The notes under the pieces are model-generated. The model saw only the letters and a program-made list of their open reading frames with translations, was not told the origin of the DNA and did not search any database. Positions 50,858 to 59,900 of a stretch of DNA of 64,000 nt are shown one piece after another. Both the position numbers and the translations under genes were made by a program. Each line of letters opens with the position of its first letter. Within the stretch, counting starts at the first letter, position 1. This stretch comes from JALYRV01 sp036675475 (GTDB lineage Bacteria; Acidobacteriota; Vicinamibacteria; Vicinamibacterales; SCN-69-37). The stretch lies in assembly GCA_036675475.1 (NCBI GenBank), contig JAKFEY010000042.1, forward strand, positions 1 through 64,000. Reading direction: 5' to 3'.

Positions 50858-52318
50858 TTGTCCGACAAGTCCGAGAAGAAAGACGCCCTCGTCACCGAAA
50901 TTACGCCCCAGACCGAAGACTTCTCGCGGTGGTACCTCGATGTCGTCCGCCGCGCGGAGCTTGCCGACTACTCGCCGGTCAAGGGCTGCATGGTCATCCG
51001 TCCATACGGCTACGCCATCTGGGAGCTCATTCAGAAGGCGCTGGACGCGCGCTTCAAGGCCACCGGACACGTCAACGCGTACTTTCCGCTCTTCATCCCT
51101 GAAAGTCTCCTGATGAAGGAGAAGGAACACGTCGAGGGCTTCGCTCCGCAGGTGGCCTGGGTCACGCGCGGCGGCGACGAGGAGCTCGAAGAGAAGCTGA
51201 TCGTGCGTCCGACGTCGGAAGTGATGGTCGGGACGATGTACGCGAAGTGGATTCAGTCGTGGCGCGATCTGCCCGTGCTGATCAACCAGTGGGCGAACGT
51301 CGTGCGCTGGGAAAAGGTCACGCGTCCGTTTCTTCGCACGACCGAGTTTCTCTGGCAGGAAGGGCATACCGCCCACGAGACGGCGGCCGAGGCGGAAGAA
51401 GAGACGCTGAAGATCCTCGCCCTCTACAAGGAGTTTGCCGAAACCGAGCTCGCCATGCCCGTCGTCGACGGCACCAAGAGCGAGAGCGAGAAGTTCGCGG
51501 GCGCCGACCGCACGTATTCGATCGAGGCGCTGATGGGTGACGGCCGCGCGCTGCAGGCCGGCACGTCGCACAACCTCGGCCAGAACTTCGCGAAGGCGTT
51601 CGAGATTCAGTTTCAGGGACGCAACAAGACGCTCGAGCACGCGTGGACGACGTCGTGGGGCGTGTCGACGCGCCTGATCGGCGGCGTGATCATGACGCAC
51701 GGCGACAACAGCGGCCTGATTCTGCCGCCGCGCGTCGCGCCGTATCAGATCGTGATCGTGCCGATTCCCCGCGGCAACTGGCAGGAGACCGTACTGCCGC
51801 GCGCGCGCGAGATCAAGGCGGAGCTCGAGCGCGCCGGCATGCGCGTGATGCTCGACGACCGCGACGGCTACACGCCGGGCTGGAAATACGCCGAATGGGA
51901 GATGCGGGGCGTGCCGCTGCGCTTCGAGATCGGGCCCAAGGATCTCGAGAAGGGGCAGGTGTTCGCGGCGCGGCGCGACACGCGCGAGAAGTTCGCGATC
52001 CCGTTCGAGGGCATTGCCGCGGCCACGGCCGCGAAGCTCGACGAGATTCAGGCGGCGCTGCTGGCGCGCGCGCGGGCCTTCCGTGAGGCGAACACGCACG
52101 AAGCCGCCACCTGGGAAGAGTTCACGACGCTGATGCAGGGCCGGCCCGGCTTCGTGATCGCGTCGTGGTGCGGCAGCGACGCCTGTGAAGCGAAGATCAA
52201 GGCCGAGACGCAGGCGACCCTGCGCAACATTCCGATGGGATCCCCGCGCACGCCCGGCACCTGCGTGCACTGCGGCGGAGAATCGCAGGTGAAAGCATGG
52301 TTTGCAAAGGCCTACTGA
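50858..52318 (+). CDS. proS: Prolyl-tRNA synthetase, eukaryote/archaeal type
   Basis: Class II synthetase charging tRNA-Pro. The 486-residue form lacks the bacterial editing insertion and has the class II motifs: VRPTSEVMVG, RWEKVTRPFLRTTEFLWQEGHTAH (motif 2), SHNLGQNFAKAFEIQFQ and TTSWGVSTRLIGGVIMTHGD (motif 3). The C-terminal domain with CGSDACEAKIK and CVHCGG resembles the archaeal-type zinc-like domain. TTG 50858 follows a GGAG from the heptad array. The end overlaps the DUF192 gene by 22 bases. Confidence 0.95.
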   Translation: MSDKSEKKDALVTEITPQTEDFSRWYLDVVRRAELADYSPVKGCMVIRPYGYAIWELIQKALDARFKATGHVNAYFPLFIPESLLMKEKEHVEGFAPQVAWVTRGGDEELEEKLIVRPTSEVMVGTMYAKWIQSWRDLPVLINQWANVVRWEKVTRPFLRTTEFLWQEGHTAHETAAEAEEETLKILALYKEFAETELAMPVVDGTKSESEKFAGADRTYSIEALMGDGRALQAGTSHNLGQNFAKAFEIQFQGRNKTLEHAWTTSWGVSTRLIGGVIMTHGDNSGLILPPRVAPYQIVIVPIPRGNWQETVLPRAREIKAELERAGMRVMLDDRDGYTPGWKYAEWEMRGVPLRFEIGPKDLEKGQVFAARRDTREKFAIPFEGIAAATAAKLDEIQAALLARARAFREANTHEAATWEEFTTLMQGRPGFVIASWCGSDACEAKIKAETQATLRNIPMGSPRTPGTCVHCGGESQVKAWFAKAY

Positions 52319-52776
52319 CGATTGTGCTGGCGATGATGGTGATGCCGGCCCCGCAGCGCGCGCCCGATCGGGCCCGGGTCATCGTCGCCGACGGCACTGC
52401 GGTCACGCTCGAGATCGCCGACACCGAAGCGGAGCGTAACCGCGGGCTCATGATGCGCGAGTCGCTCGCCGAGACGGCGGGCATGCTCTTCATCTTTGAA
52501 CAGCCCGGCGCGTATGCGTTCTGGATGAAGAACTGCCGCATCGCGCTCGACATCATCTGGCTCGACGCGTCGTTCCGGATCGCCTCGATGGCCGAGTCGG
52601 TGCCCCCGTGCCGCCTGGCCGGCTGCGAGCCGCCGTGCGATTCCGACGCCTGCCCGTCCTATCCGCCCGCGCCGGGCACCTCTGCCAAATATGTCGTTGA
52701 GCTCGCTGCCGGGTTTGCCAGGCGGCATGGCCTGAAAACGGGCCAGATCCTTCCTGTTCAGTTGCCCGCGCGCTGA
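52297..52776 (+). CDS. DUF192 family protein, exported
   Basis: A 159-residue protein with an N-terminal hydrophobic segment (LLTIVLAMMVMPAPQ) and the DUF192 core: VTLEIADTEAERNRGLMMRESLAETAGMLFIFEQPGAYAFWMKNCRIALDIIWLD. Function is unknown. A Cys-rich insert (PPCRLAGCEPPCDSDACPSY) near residues 102-121 with four Cys is unusual for the family and may bind metal or form disulfides. It starts inside proS. Confidence 0.88.
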   Translation: MVCKGLLTIVLAMMVMPAPQRAPDRARVIVADGTAVTLEIADTEAERNRGLMMRESLAETAGMLFIFEQPGAYAFWMKNCRIALDIIWLDASFRIASMAESVPPCRLAGCEPPCDSDACPSYPPAPGTSAKYVVELAAGFARRHGLKTGQILPVQLPAR

Positions 52777-52823
52777 TCTGGTGCCTGCTTTGCTTTCTCC
52801 GGTTCTTCGGAGGAAGCAAAGAC

Positions 52824-53855
52824 ATGCGACGTTTCAGAGGACTCAACTTCAGCGGGCCCGGCGTGGCCCTTGCCGCGCTGCTCGTGATGGGCCTGACGGC
52901 CGATGCCGTCGCGCAGGGCCGCGGGCAGAACCGGGGCCGCGGCAACCAGGAGCCCGCGCAGTATCGCTTCCAGGCGATGGACACCAACAACGACCGCATC
53001 ATCCAGCGGGCGGAATGGCGGGGGAGCGCCCGTTCGTTCACGGTGCACGACTGGAACGGCGACGGCGTGCTCTCGGGCGTCGAAGTGCGCATCGGCGCGC
53101 GGCGTCCGCGCCAGGCCAACCAGCAGCCGCGCGACCTCGAGTCGCCGTGGTACGACCAGACGGTCGACGACTGGACGGTGGAGCACTTCGTGTCGCTCGA
53201 CCGCGATCGCAACGGCCGCGTCACCGCCGCGGAATGGATCTACGACCGCGAGATCTTCCGGCGCATCGATCACAACAACGACAACTGGGTCTCGCAGGCC
53301 GAGTTCCTCGGCAGCGAGGAGATCGACGATGACGCGGGCGATCTGTTCGAGTATCTCGACGACAACAACGACGGGCGCGTAACCCGCGCCGAGTGGCACG
53401 GCACGCGCGCCCGGTTCGACGCGCTCGATCGCAACAACGACGGCATCCTGACGCGCGCCGAAGCCGGCGGCACCGACGCGCCCACGGATCTGTTCGAGGC
53501 GATCGACCGCAACAACAACCGCATCATCGAGCGCAGCGAGTGGCGCTGGAGCACGGCGAGCTTCGATCTGCGCGACGCCAACCGCGACAGCCGCCTGAGC
53601 CGCGAGGAGTTCGTCGGCATCACCTCGAACCGCACCGCCGCCTATCGCGCCGGCTACGACCGCGGCCTCGCCGAAGGACGCGCGGCCGGACGGGAAGACC
53701 GCGTGCGCAACCAGGGCTGGGACCTGGAAGGCCAGCGCGAGCTGGAACAGGCCGACTCCGGCTACCAGGCCAGCATCGGCCCGCGCGACGAGTACCAGGC
53801 GGGATATCGCGAAGGTTTCAGACGGGGCTATCGCGAGGGATGGGATCAGCGATAG
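52824..53855 (+). CDS. Secreted protein with eight EF-hand motifs
   Basis: A 343-residue protein with a signal peptide (VALAALLVMGLTADAVA) and eight loops of the DxNxDxxxxxxE kind: DTNNDRIIQRAE, DWNGDGVLSGVE, DRDRNGRVTAAE, DHNNDNWVSQAE, DDNNDGRVTRAE, DRNNDGILTRAE, DRNNNRIIERSE, DANRDSRLSREE. Several replace the Gly at loop position 6. The last 90 residues hold Gly/Arg-rich repeats (YRAGYDRGLAEGRAAG, YQAGYREGFRRGYREG). It probably binds calcium outside the cytoplasm; target unknown. A terminator lies 10 bp downstream. Confidence 0.85.
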   Translation: MRRFRGLNFSGPGVALAALLVMGLTADAVAQGRGQNRGRGNQEPAQYRFQAMDTNNDRIIQRAEWRGSARSFTVHDWNGDGVLSGVEVRIGARRPRQANQQPRDLESPWYDQTVDDWTVEHFVSLDRDRNGRVTAAEWIYDREIFRRIDHNNDNWVSQAEFLGSEEIDDDAGDLFEYLDDNNDGRVTRAEWHGTRARFDALDRNNDGILTRAEAGGTDAPTDLFEAIDRNNNRIIERSEWRWSTASFDLRDANRDSRLSREEFVGITSNRTAAYRAGYDRGLAEGRAAGREDRVRNQGWDLEGQRELEQADSGYQASIGPRDEYQAGYREGFRRGYREGWDQR

Positions 53856-53864
53856 CAGGGGCGG

Positions 53865-53900
53865 GCGGTCGAGGCTAGGCCTCGACCGCTTTCTTCTTCT
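53865..53900 (+). terminator. Terminator shared with the end of tatC
   Basis: GCGGTCGAGGC (53865-53875) and GCCTCGACCGC (53879-53889) form a perfect 11-bp stem with TAG as loop, followed by TTTCTTCTTCTT. The loop includes the tatC stop codon and the stem encodes the last residues of TatC on the other strand, so one sequence serves both genes. Confidence 0.85.
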
Positions 53901-54696
53901 TGCCGAAGAGCCACGCGATGGCGATGCTCACGCCGTAGAGCAGCATCATCGGGCCGGCCACCAGCGTCTGCGACACGACGTCCGGGCCCGGCGTGATGAT
54001 GGCGGCAACCACGAAGATGATCAGCACGGCGTACTTCGTCTGCTTGATCAGCCAGCGCGCGGTCACCATGCCCATGCGTGCCAGGAAAAACACCACCGTT
54101 GGCAACTGAAACACCAGGCCCATCGCCAGCAGCATCTTCACGTACGCCGCGAACAGCGGGCCGATCGTCGGCATGAACTTGATGTACGTGTCGGCGCCGA
54201 AGAAATTCGCGAAGAAGCCGAAGGCGAACGGAAACACGAAGTAGTGCGAGAACGCGGCGCCGAGCAGAAAGAAGAACGTGCCGAGGAACACGAACGGAAT
54301 GGCGAATCGCTTTTCGTGTGAATAGAGGCCGGGCGCCACGAACAGCCAGACCTGCGACAGCACCACGGGCGACGCGATGAGCAGGCCGCAGAGCGCCGCA
54401 ATCTTCATGTAGAGCATGAAGCCTTCGGTCATCTCGGTGGACATGAACGTGCCGCCGGCCGGCAGCAGCGCGTACAGCGGATCCATCACGAAGGCGACGA
54501 TGCGTTTGATGAAGAAGAACGAGGCCGCCATGCCGACGAGGATCGCGACAACGGCGATGATGAGGCGCCGGCGGAGCTCGTCGAGGTGATCGAGAAAACT
54601 CATGCGGGCGCCGGTGTCGTCATCGTCCTCCGCCCGCTCGGGATCCGGAGGACGAACCAGCCGCTCGTCGTCTGCGTCGAAAGGTGCGAGTGTCAC
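53875..54696 (-). CDS. tatC: Sec-independent translocase subunit TatC
   Basis: The 273-residue protein has MSFLDHLDELRRRLIIAVVAILVGMAASFFF at residues about 32-62, six membrane helices, VAPGLYSHEKRFAIPF and a Glu/Lys tail (GKKKKAVEA). TatC binds twin-arginine signals. An acidic N-terminal extension (FDADDERLVRPPDPERAEDDDDTG) precedes the family start. GTG 54696 is used, 4 bp after the tatA stop. The last codons are in the shared terminator. Confidence 0.93.
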   Translation of the reverse strand: MTLAPFDADDERLVRPPDPERAEDDDDTGARMSFLDHLDELRRRLIIAVVAILVGMAASFFFIKRIVAFVMDPLYALLPAGGTFMSTEMTEGFMLYMKIAALCGLLIASPVVLSQVWLFVAPGLYSHEKRFAIPFVFLGTFFFLLGAAFSHYFVFPFAFGFFANFFGADTYIKFMPTIGPLFAAYVKMLLAMGLVFQLPTVVFFLARMGMVTARWLIKQTKYAVLIIFVVAAIITPGPDVVSQTLVAGPMMLLYGVSIAIAWLFGKKKKAVEA

Positions 54697-54700
54697 GGCC

Positions 54701-55036
54701 TTACGGACGTGTGATGCGCGCGATGGTTTCGGTGGTCGGCAGCGGGTCGCCCTGCGGCGGGGTGGTGTCGCCGTGTCCGTGCGGCTCGCCGGGCGCGTGC
54801 GGATCCGGCACGGCCGTGGTCGGGCTCGACGAGGCCTGGCGCGGCGGGTCGACACGCGTTTCCTCGAGCCGGATCTCGTCCTCGAGCGTGTTCTTCAACT
54901 CGTTCGACGCGCGCTTGAATTCCGCCAGGCTCTTGCCGAGCGAGCGCATCAGTTCGGGCAGCTTGCGCGGGCCGAAGACGAACAGCGCGATGATGGCGAT
55001 GATGAGTAGCTCGGGCATTCCGAGCGGGCCGAACAT
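54701..55036 (-). CDS. tatA: Sec-independent translocase subunit TatA/TatB
   Basis: A 111-residue protein: MFGPLGMPELLIIAIIALFVFGPRKLPELMRSLGKSLAEFKRAS, the TatA hallmark of a membrane helix, FGPxKLP hinge and amphipathic helix. A low-complexity Pro/His-rich tail follows. It could be a TatA or a TatB; the FGPRKLP pattern does not decide. It is divergent from the S41 gene with 24 bp between start codons. Confidence 0.9.
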   Translation of the reverse strand: MFGPLGMPELLIIAIIALFVFGPRKLPELMRSLGKSLAEFKRASNELKNTLEDEIRLEETRVDPPRQASSSPTTAVPDPHAPGEPHGHGDTTPPQGDPLPTTETIARITRP

Positions 55037-55060
55037 GCGAATATCATATAGCGAGCTACT

Positions 55061-56698
55061 ATGAGTCTGATGCGATCGCGAAATCTCGCCGCCGCCGCGC
55101 TGCTGGCCGTCCTGCTGCCCATCGGGCTGGCCGCGCAGGCCGCCCGGCCGCCGGCCGCCCGCCCGGCCAACAGCCCCGACAAGGTCGCGGAGCAGTACCG
55201 GATCTTCACGCAGGCGCTGGCCGCCGTCGAGCAGGAATACGTCGAGAAGCTCGACTCCGAGCGGCTCGTCTACGGGGCCATCGAAGGCATGCTGCGCACG
55301 CTCGACCCGCATTCGAGCTTCCTGGATCCCAAGGCGTACGCGCAGATGCGCGAGCGCCAGCAGGGCCAGTATTTCGGCATCGGCATCAGCATCGTCTCGC
55401 TCGACGGCGAGATCCGGGTGACGTCCGTGTTCGAGCAGTCGCCGGCCTATCGCGCCGGCATCCGCCGCGGCGACGTCATCGCGAAGATCAAGGGGCAGGA
55501 CACGAAGGGCTGGACGAGTGACCAGGCCGTCGCCGAGCTCAAGGGGCCGAAAGGCACCACCGTGCAGTTCGACATCCGCCGTCCCGGCGCCGCCACGCTG
55601 ATTGATTTCACGGTCGAGCGCGATCAGGTGACGATTCCGACGGTGCGCGCGTCGTTCATGCTGCCCGACACGCCGGGCGGCGAAAAAGTGGGCTACGTGC
55701 GGCTCGACAACTTTTCGGAGACGTCGAACGACGAGCTGACGGCGGCGCTCACGAAGCTGCGCGGCGAGGGCATGCAGCGGCTGATGCTCGATTTGCGCGA
55801 CAATCCCGGCGGCCCGCTCGATCAGGCCATCGCGGTGTCGAACCAGTTCCTGCCGCGCGGCGACATGATTGTCTACACGCGCGGCCGCACGCCCAATTCG
55901 GATCAGGATTTTCACGCCGAAGAGAACGGCGCCTACCAGAACGTGCCGCTGGTCGTGCTGGTCAACCGCCAGAGCGCCAGCGCCTCGGAAATCGTCTCGG
56001 GCGCCATGCAGGATCACGATCGCGGCCTCGTGGTCGGCGAAACCACGTTCGGCAAGGCGCTGGTCCAGTCGCTCTATCGCATCAGCAACCAGGCCGGCCT
56101 CGCGCTGACGACGGGCCGTTACTACACGCCGAGCGGCCGGCTGATTCAGCGCCCGTGGGACGGCACGTTCGACGAGTACCTGACCTACGCGTTGCGCAGC
56201 CAGGAAGGCAACCGCGAGCACGACGCGTCGGAGCTGAAGTACACCGACGCCGGCCGCAAGGTCTATGGCGGCGGCGGCATCGAGCCCGATCGCTTCTTCG
56301 CCGGCCCCGTCGAAGGCTTCGACCCGACGCGCTTCGGCCGCATGCTGATGGGGCGCGGCCTGTTCGTGGGCTTCGCCGAGAAGTTCAAGGCCACGGGCGA
56401 CACGCGTCCGGGCAGCCGCGGCGAACAGCGCCAGAACATCGCGCGCGGGTTCACCGTGACCGATGAGATGCTCGCCGACTTCAAGAAGTTCGTGGTCAGC
56501 GAGCGCGTGCGCATGGACGAGGAGGCCTTCAAGGCCGACGAGGCGTTCATCCGCGCCATGATTCGCTACGAAATCGACGTGGACCTGTTCGGGGTCGAAG
56601 AGGCGCGCCGCAACCTGATTTCGGTCGACCCCCAGGCCGGCTATGCCCAGACCCTGTTCGCCGAGGCGCAGAAACTCGCCCAGATGACAGGGCGATAG
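55061..56698 (+). CDS. Carboxy-terminal processing protease, S41 family
   Basis: Periplasmic serine protease of 545 residues. Signal peptide (LAAAALLAVLLPIGLAAQA), PDZ domain (residues about 100-180, GIGISIVSLDGEIRVTSVFEQSPAYRAGI), then the protease with DLRDNPGG, the catalytic Ser in NRQSASASEIVSGA and Lys in GETTFGKALVQ. A C-terminal region of about 130 residues beyond the usual core has no known motif. ATG 55061 is assumed, MRSR at 55073 being another option. Confidence 0.92.
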   Translation: MSLMRSRNLAAAALLAVLLPIGLAAQAARPPAARPANSPDKVAEQYRIFTQALAAVEQEYVEKLDSERLVYGAIEGMLRTLDPHSSFLDPKAYAQMRERQQGQYFGIGISIVSLDGEIRVTSVFEQSPAYRAGIRRGDVIAKIKGQDTKGWTSDQAVAELKGPKGTTVQFDIRRPGAATLIDFTVERDQVTIPTVRASFMLPDTPGGEKVGYVRLDNFSETSNDELTAALTKLRGEGMQRLMLDLRDNPGGPLDQAIAVSNQFLPRGDMIVYTRGRTPNSDQDFHAEENGAYQNVPLVVLVNRQSASASEIVSGAMQDHDRGLVVGETTFGKALVQSLYRISNQAGLALTTGRYYTPSGRLIQRPWDGTFDEYLTYALRSQEGNREHDASELKYTDAGRKVYGGGGIEPDRFFAGPVEGFDPTRFGRMLMGRGLFVGFAEKFKATGDTRPGSRGEQRQNIARGFTVTDEMLADFKKFVVSERVRMDEEAFKADEAFIRAMIRYEIDVDLFGVEEARRNLISVDPQAGYAQTLFAEAQKLAQMTGR

Positions 56699-56938
56699 CC
56701 CTACATTTTGGGGTAGGACTTCGTCCTTGCCCCTAGGGAATGGGCCTGCTAGACTGACGCGGTTCGCGCGTCACACGGCCTCTGACCCCTGTTTTCACAG
56801 GTCCCGAGGGTCTTCTCGGCCTTCGCTGAAGCTACGGCCGACCCGCCGTAGCCTTTGGCGGAGGCGGGCCAGCCGCTTTCTGGCCGTGGCGCACGACCTT
56901 CGCCCCACGGCCAGCGCGGCTGTTTGCTTGTACGCCAT
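56699..56938 (+). other. Structured 240-bp leader upstream of smc
   Basis: Two hairpins are visible. The first (56710-56733, GGGGTAGGAC to GTCCTTGCCCC) probably ends the S41 transcript. The second (56820-56864) has GCTACGGC and GCCGTAGC arms around CGACCC and a further outer pairing with G-T wobbles. The rest shows no ORF or clear promoter. The second resembles short repeat elements scattered in other soil bacteria. Confidence 0.55.
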
Positions 56939-59900
56939 ATGAAACTTTCTCGTCTTCACATTTCCGGATTCAAGAGCTTTCCCGATCGCTCCGAGCTGTC
57001 GTTCGACCACGGCGTCACCGCCATCGTCGGGCCCAACGGGTGCGGGAAGAGCAACGTGGTCGACGCCATCACGTGGGTGCTCGGCGAGCAGAGCGCGAAG
57101 AGCCTGCGCGGCGCCAGCATGGAGGACGTCATTTTCGCGGGCAGCGACAGCCGCAAGCCCACCGCCGCCGCGGAAGTGCGGTTGAAGCTGGCCAACGTGC
57201 CGGTGCAGGCGCCCGAGATTCGGGTGGCCCAGGAGGCTGCGCTGGCGGGGAAATTCATCCCGGATGAATTTCCGGGGCATGACGCGGGCGGAAATTCTTC
57301 CGGGAGGAATTTCCCCGGCAATGGCAACGGGCACCATGCCGCCGTGGCTGCCGCGGTCGCGGCCGAGACGGCGCTGCTCGACGAGGCGCCGGTCATCGTG
57401 CGCGACGTGGAGATTGGCCGCCGGCTGTATCGGTCGGGTGAAAGTGAATACCTCATCGACGGCGAAGTCTGCCGCCTGCGCGACGTGCACGACCTGCTGA
57501 TGGACTCCGGCCTGGGCGTGAAGGCCTATGCCGTGATCGAGCAGGGCAAGATCGGCCAGATTCTCAGCTCGCGCCCTGCCGACCGGCGTCAGCTGATCGA
57601 GGAAGCGGCGGGCGTCACGAAGTACAAGAGCCGCCGGCGCTCGGCCGAGCTGAAGCTCGAGGCGGCCGAACAGAACCTCACGCGCGTCGACGACATCATT
57701 TTCGAAGTCGAGAAGCAGCGCGGCGCGTTGAAGCGCCAGGCGGCGCGCGCGCGGCGCTACCGCACCCTGCGCGAGGAGCTGCGCAAGTGGGAGCAGGTCC
57801 AGTACGCGCGGCGCTACAAGACGCTTGCCGCCGAAATCGACGGCGCCTCGTCGCGCCTCGCCGACGCGCGTGCGCGCGAAACGGCAGCCTCGGCGCGGCT
57901 GGCGGAAGTCGAGTCGACGGCCGAACGGATCCGGATCGAGCTGGCCGAAGCCGAGGCGCGTGCCACGGCGGCGCGCGAGCAGGCGCATGCGCGCGAGCTC
58001 GGCATCGAGCGGCGGCAGCAGCAGATCGCCTTCGACCGGCAGCAGATTGAAACGCTGCAGCAGGCCGCCGCCGCCATCGCGGCGGAACTTGCCACGCTGG
58101 CGGAGCGCCGCGAGCCGGCCAGGGTCGAGCTCGAGACCCGGCGCGAAGCCGCCGCGCGCGCGCAGGCGGACCGCGACGCCGCGCGCCAGGAGCTCGAGAC
58201 GCTCGAACAGGCCTATCGCACGGCCTATCGCGAGATCGAGGGCACCGAAAGCGACGTCGAGGCCGCGCGCAGCGAAGTGTTCTCGGCGATGAACGCGGCC
58301 ACCGCGCTGCGCCACGCGCTCGAAACGGCGCATGCGGCGCGCGAGCGGCTGTCGGCCGAACTGTCGCGTCTCGATGTCGAGCGCCGCGACGTGGAAGGCG
58401 AGCGCGCGCGCGCGCACGCCACCCGCGCCTCGGCCGAGGCCGATCTGGGCCGCGCGCGCGAGTCGCTCGACTCGCTCACGCTCGACCGCGCCGCGCGCGA
58501 GTCGGAGCTCACGACGTGGCGCGCCGAGCGCGATCGCCAGGGCGCCGATGCGCGCGCGCGCGAGCAGGCGCTGGCCGGCCTCACGGCGCGGCTCTCGTCG
58601 CTCGAACAGCTCGAGCGGCAGCGGGCCGAGTACGGCGACGCCGCGCGCCTGCTGCTGGCCGATGCCACGGCAGGCTTCGCGCATCGCGGGTCGGTCGCCG
58701 ACTGGCTCGACGTCGACGATGCGGCCGTGAAGGCCGTGGAAGCGCTGCTCGGCGACGTCGTCGAGTTCATCGTGGTCGACACGCAGGAGCAGGCCGAAGC
58801 CGGCTTGCGCATCGCGCAGGAGCGCGGCGCCGGACGCGTCGGCTTCCTCGTGCTTGGCGATGCGGCCCCCGCACCTTTGGAGGCGCCGGCGCCAAACGTG
58901 CGTCCGCTGTCTGGCGTGGTGCGCGTGTCGGATCCCGCAGGCGCGTCTGTCGTTCACGCGCTGGGCGCGGCCTGGATTGCGGAGTCGCTGGCCGACGCGC
59001 TGGCCGCCTCGTCACGCGGCCCGGCACCGGTGGCGACGTGGAATGGCGAGGTCTGCCGCAACGGCCGGCTGATTCAGGGCGGCACGCGCGAGGACGCGCG
59101 CGGCATTCTCGAAACCAAGCGCGACATTCGCGATCTGCGCGACCAGGTGTCGGAGGCGCAGCACGTGCTCGACCGCCTGCGCGACGACCTGTCGGCGCTC
59201 GACACGCGCATTGCGGCGTCCGACGCAGCCGTCGCCGGCCTGACCGGCGAGCTGCACGCCCGCGAGAAATCCATCGTCGGCTTCGAGCTGCAGCTGGCGG
59301 GCGCCGGCGAAGCGATCGAACGGCTCGAGCGCCGCGCCACGCTCATCGAGGCGGAGCATCATCGCGCCGAGGAAGAGCGCAAGGCGCTGGAGTTGCGCGA
59401 AGACGAGGCGCGCGCCTCGATCGCGCGCATCGAAGGCGATCAGAAGGTTGCCGACACGCGGCTGAGCGAGGCGCAGCGCCGCCTGTTTGGCGCGCGCGAA
59501 AGCGCCGAGGCGCACGGGCGCCAGGTGTCCGAGGGCAAGGCCAGGGAGGCCGCGCTCGTCGAGCGCGCCTCCGCGCTGGCGCTGGAAGTGCAGCGCCTGG
59601 TGGAAGCCGGCGCCGAGCTCGAAGGCCGCATCACGAGCCGGCAGCACGATCTGGCCCGCAACGAAGCGCGGCGTGAAGAGCTGCGCCTCGGCATCATCGA
59701 CGCGGAGGGGCTGCTCGACGAGGATGTGCGCGCCTTTGACGCGCTCAAGGAGCAGGTGCGCGTCGCTGATGACGACTCCTCGACGCTGAAAATCAGCTTC
59801 GACGCCGAAGAGCAGCACATTCGCGCGGCGCGGCGCGCGCTCGAAGAGGTGCGCGGCGAGGCGGGCCAGTTCGAAGTGGCCACCGCCAAGGCGCAGGCGG

